Source: Microvirga makkahensis
GTDB taxonomy: Bacteria; Pseudomonadota; Alphaproteobacteria; Rhizobiales; Beijerinckiaceae
Assembly: GCF_009830105.1 (NCBI RefSeq)
Contig: NZ_WURB01000013.1
Span: 57,390-121,389 of the forward strand
Direction of reading: 5' to 3'
Length of the DNA stretch: 64,000 nucleotides
The position numbers were made by a program, and so were the translations under genes. Of the stretch, positions 63,461-64,000 are shown piece by piece. How positions within the stretch are numbered: the first letter of the stretch is position 1; every line of letters begins with the position of its first letter. The notes under the pieces were generated by a model that saw only the letters and a list, made by a program, of their open reading frames with translations, searched no databases and had not been told where the DNA came from.

Positions 63461-64000
63461 ATGAGCAACCCCAACCCTGCATCGAACTTTCGCAACATCG
63501 CAGCGGCGGCCGCAGTCGCGGCCATGCTGGCGCTGTTCTATTTCCAGAGCGCTGCGCCCCCCCAGGCCGATCAGCTCCCTTACTCCGCCTTTGTCTCGGA
63601 AGTGGAGCGGGGCGAGATCCGCTCGGTCACGATCCAGGGACAGGAGGTTGTTGCCGAGCGCTCGACGGGCGGCCGTGTCACCACCTACGTCCCGCAGGGC
63701 GCCGATCTGGTCGCCCAGCTCCAGCAGAAGGGCGTCGTGATCAAGGCCGAACCGCCGCCGCAGCCGAGCCTGCTCGGCGGTCTGCTGCTGTCGCTCCTGC
63801 CCTTCGCGCTGATGATCGGCATCGTGATCTGGATGTCGCGCAGGGCCATGGGGCAGCAGGGCGGCGGCGGGCTCATGGGTTTTGGCAAGTCGAAGGCGAA
63901 GCTTTTGACGGAGGCGCATGGGCGTGTGACGTTTGAGGACGTGGCGGGGATCGACGAGGCCAAGGAGGATCTGCAGGAGGTTGTGGAGTTCCTGCGCGAT
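63461..64000 (+). CDS. ftsH: ATP-dependent zinc metalloprotease FtsH, 5' part only
   Basis: The frame opens at ATG 63461 and continues past the window edge without a stop; 180 residues are visible. A first transmembrane helix (IAAAAAVAAMLALFYF), a periplasmic FtsH_ext domain (PYSAFVSEVERGEIRSVTIQG), a second helix (about residues 105-126) and the linker/AAA start GFGKSKAKLL, VTFEDVAGIDEAKEDL are in the right order for FtsH. AAAGGCGAGA precedes the ATG. It degrades membrane and cytosolic proteins. The AAA and zinc sites lie outside. Confidence 0.93.
   Translation, partial: MSNPNPASNFRNIAAAAAVAAMLALFYFQSAAPPQADQLPYSAFVSEVERGEIRSVTIQGQEVVAERSTGGRVTTYVPQGADLVAQLQQKGVVIKAEPPPQPSLLGGLLLSLLPFALMIGIVIWMSRRAMGQQGGGGLMGFGKSKAKLLTEAHGRVTFEDVAGIDEAKEDLQEVVEFLRD

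Overview
The window is high-GC DNA from an alphaproteobacterium, most likely a member of Hyphomicrobiales such as Microvirga, Bosea or a close relative. The order-level call rests on protein families: hut genes with HutG, ectoine eut/doe/ehu genes, form II cox genes, OtnK/OtnC and DctA. The intergenic palindromes also resemble those of that order. The genus is an inference. I see no rRNA, tRNA, CRISPR array, insertion sequence or phage gene.

Layout. 0-0.7 kb: a decayed polyamine locus in which the start of carboxynorspermidine decarboxylase is joined out of frame to the end of carboxynorspermidine dehydrogenase. 1.4-9.2 kb: an IclR regulator divergent from a five-gene peptide/opine-type ABC importer and an M20 deacylase. 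9.3-17.2 kb: histidine utilisation, with hutI-hutH-hutU and a YjiH-type membrane protein on the minus strand, and hutC and hutG on the plus strand, around an operator-like inverted repeat. 17.2-30.1 kb: ectoine/hydroxyectoine catabolism, with a DoeX-type AsnC regulator divergent from EnuR, then eutBC, doeAB, the ehuBCDA importer, an aldehyde dehydrogenase and an aminotransferase. 30.3-40.7 kb: a molybdenum hydroxylase island, with MocA-like, molybdopterin-binding and two split XdhC proteins on the minus strand, then an Fe-S scaffold, CoxG, form II CoxS-L-M and CoxD-E on the plus strand. 41.8-55.5 kb: a polyol dehydrogenase, DctA, LysR with an M24 peptidase, otnI-tal-pgi, then a minus-strand otnC/otnK/Asp-Glu-racemase-like/leaderless binding-protein operon divergent from a second IclR regulator. 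55.9-62.7 kb: gnd-zwf-fbp-tkt-pgl, a complete oxidative pentose phosphate set with fructose bisphosphatase. 63-64 kb: a DUF4112 protein and the 5' end of ftsH, cut by the window edge.

How it fits together. Most of the window is scavenging. Histidine becomes glutamate, ectoines become aspartate, and a substituted dipeptide or opine is imported and deacylated. C4 sugar acids are probably turned into dihydroxyacetone phosphate, which Fbp, Pgi, Zwf, Pgl, Gnd, Tkt and Tal could recycle with NADPH formation. Candidate operators in several divergent intergenic regions suggest locus-specific control. A TTTSA-N5-TGAAA motif occurs both at the otn/IclR region and upstream of the polyol dehydrogenase 13 kb away.

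Two families of intergenic palindromes are scattered through the window, mostly after gene ends. Long open frames antisense to the doe and tkt/fbp genes are GC-bias shadows and are not annotated.
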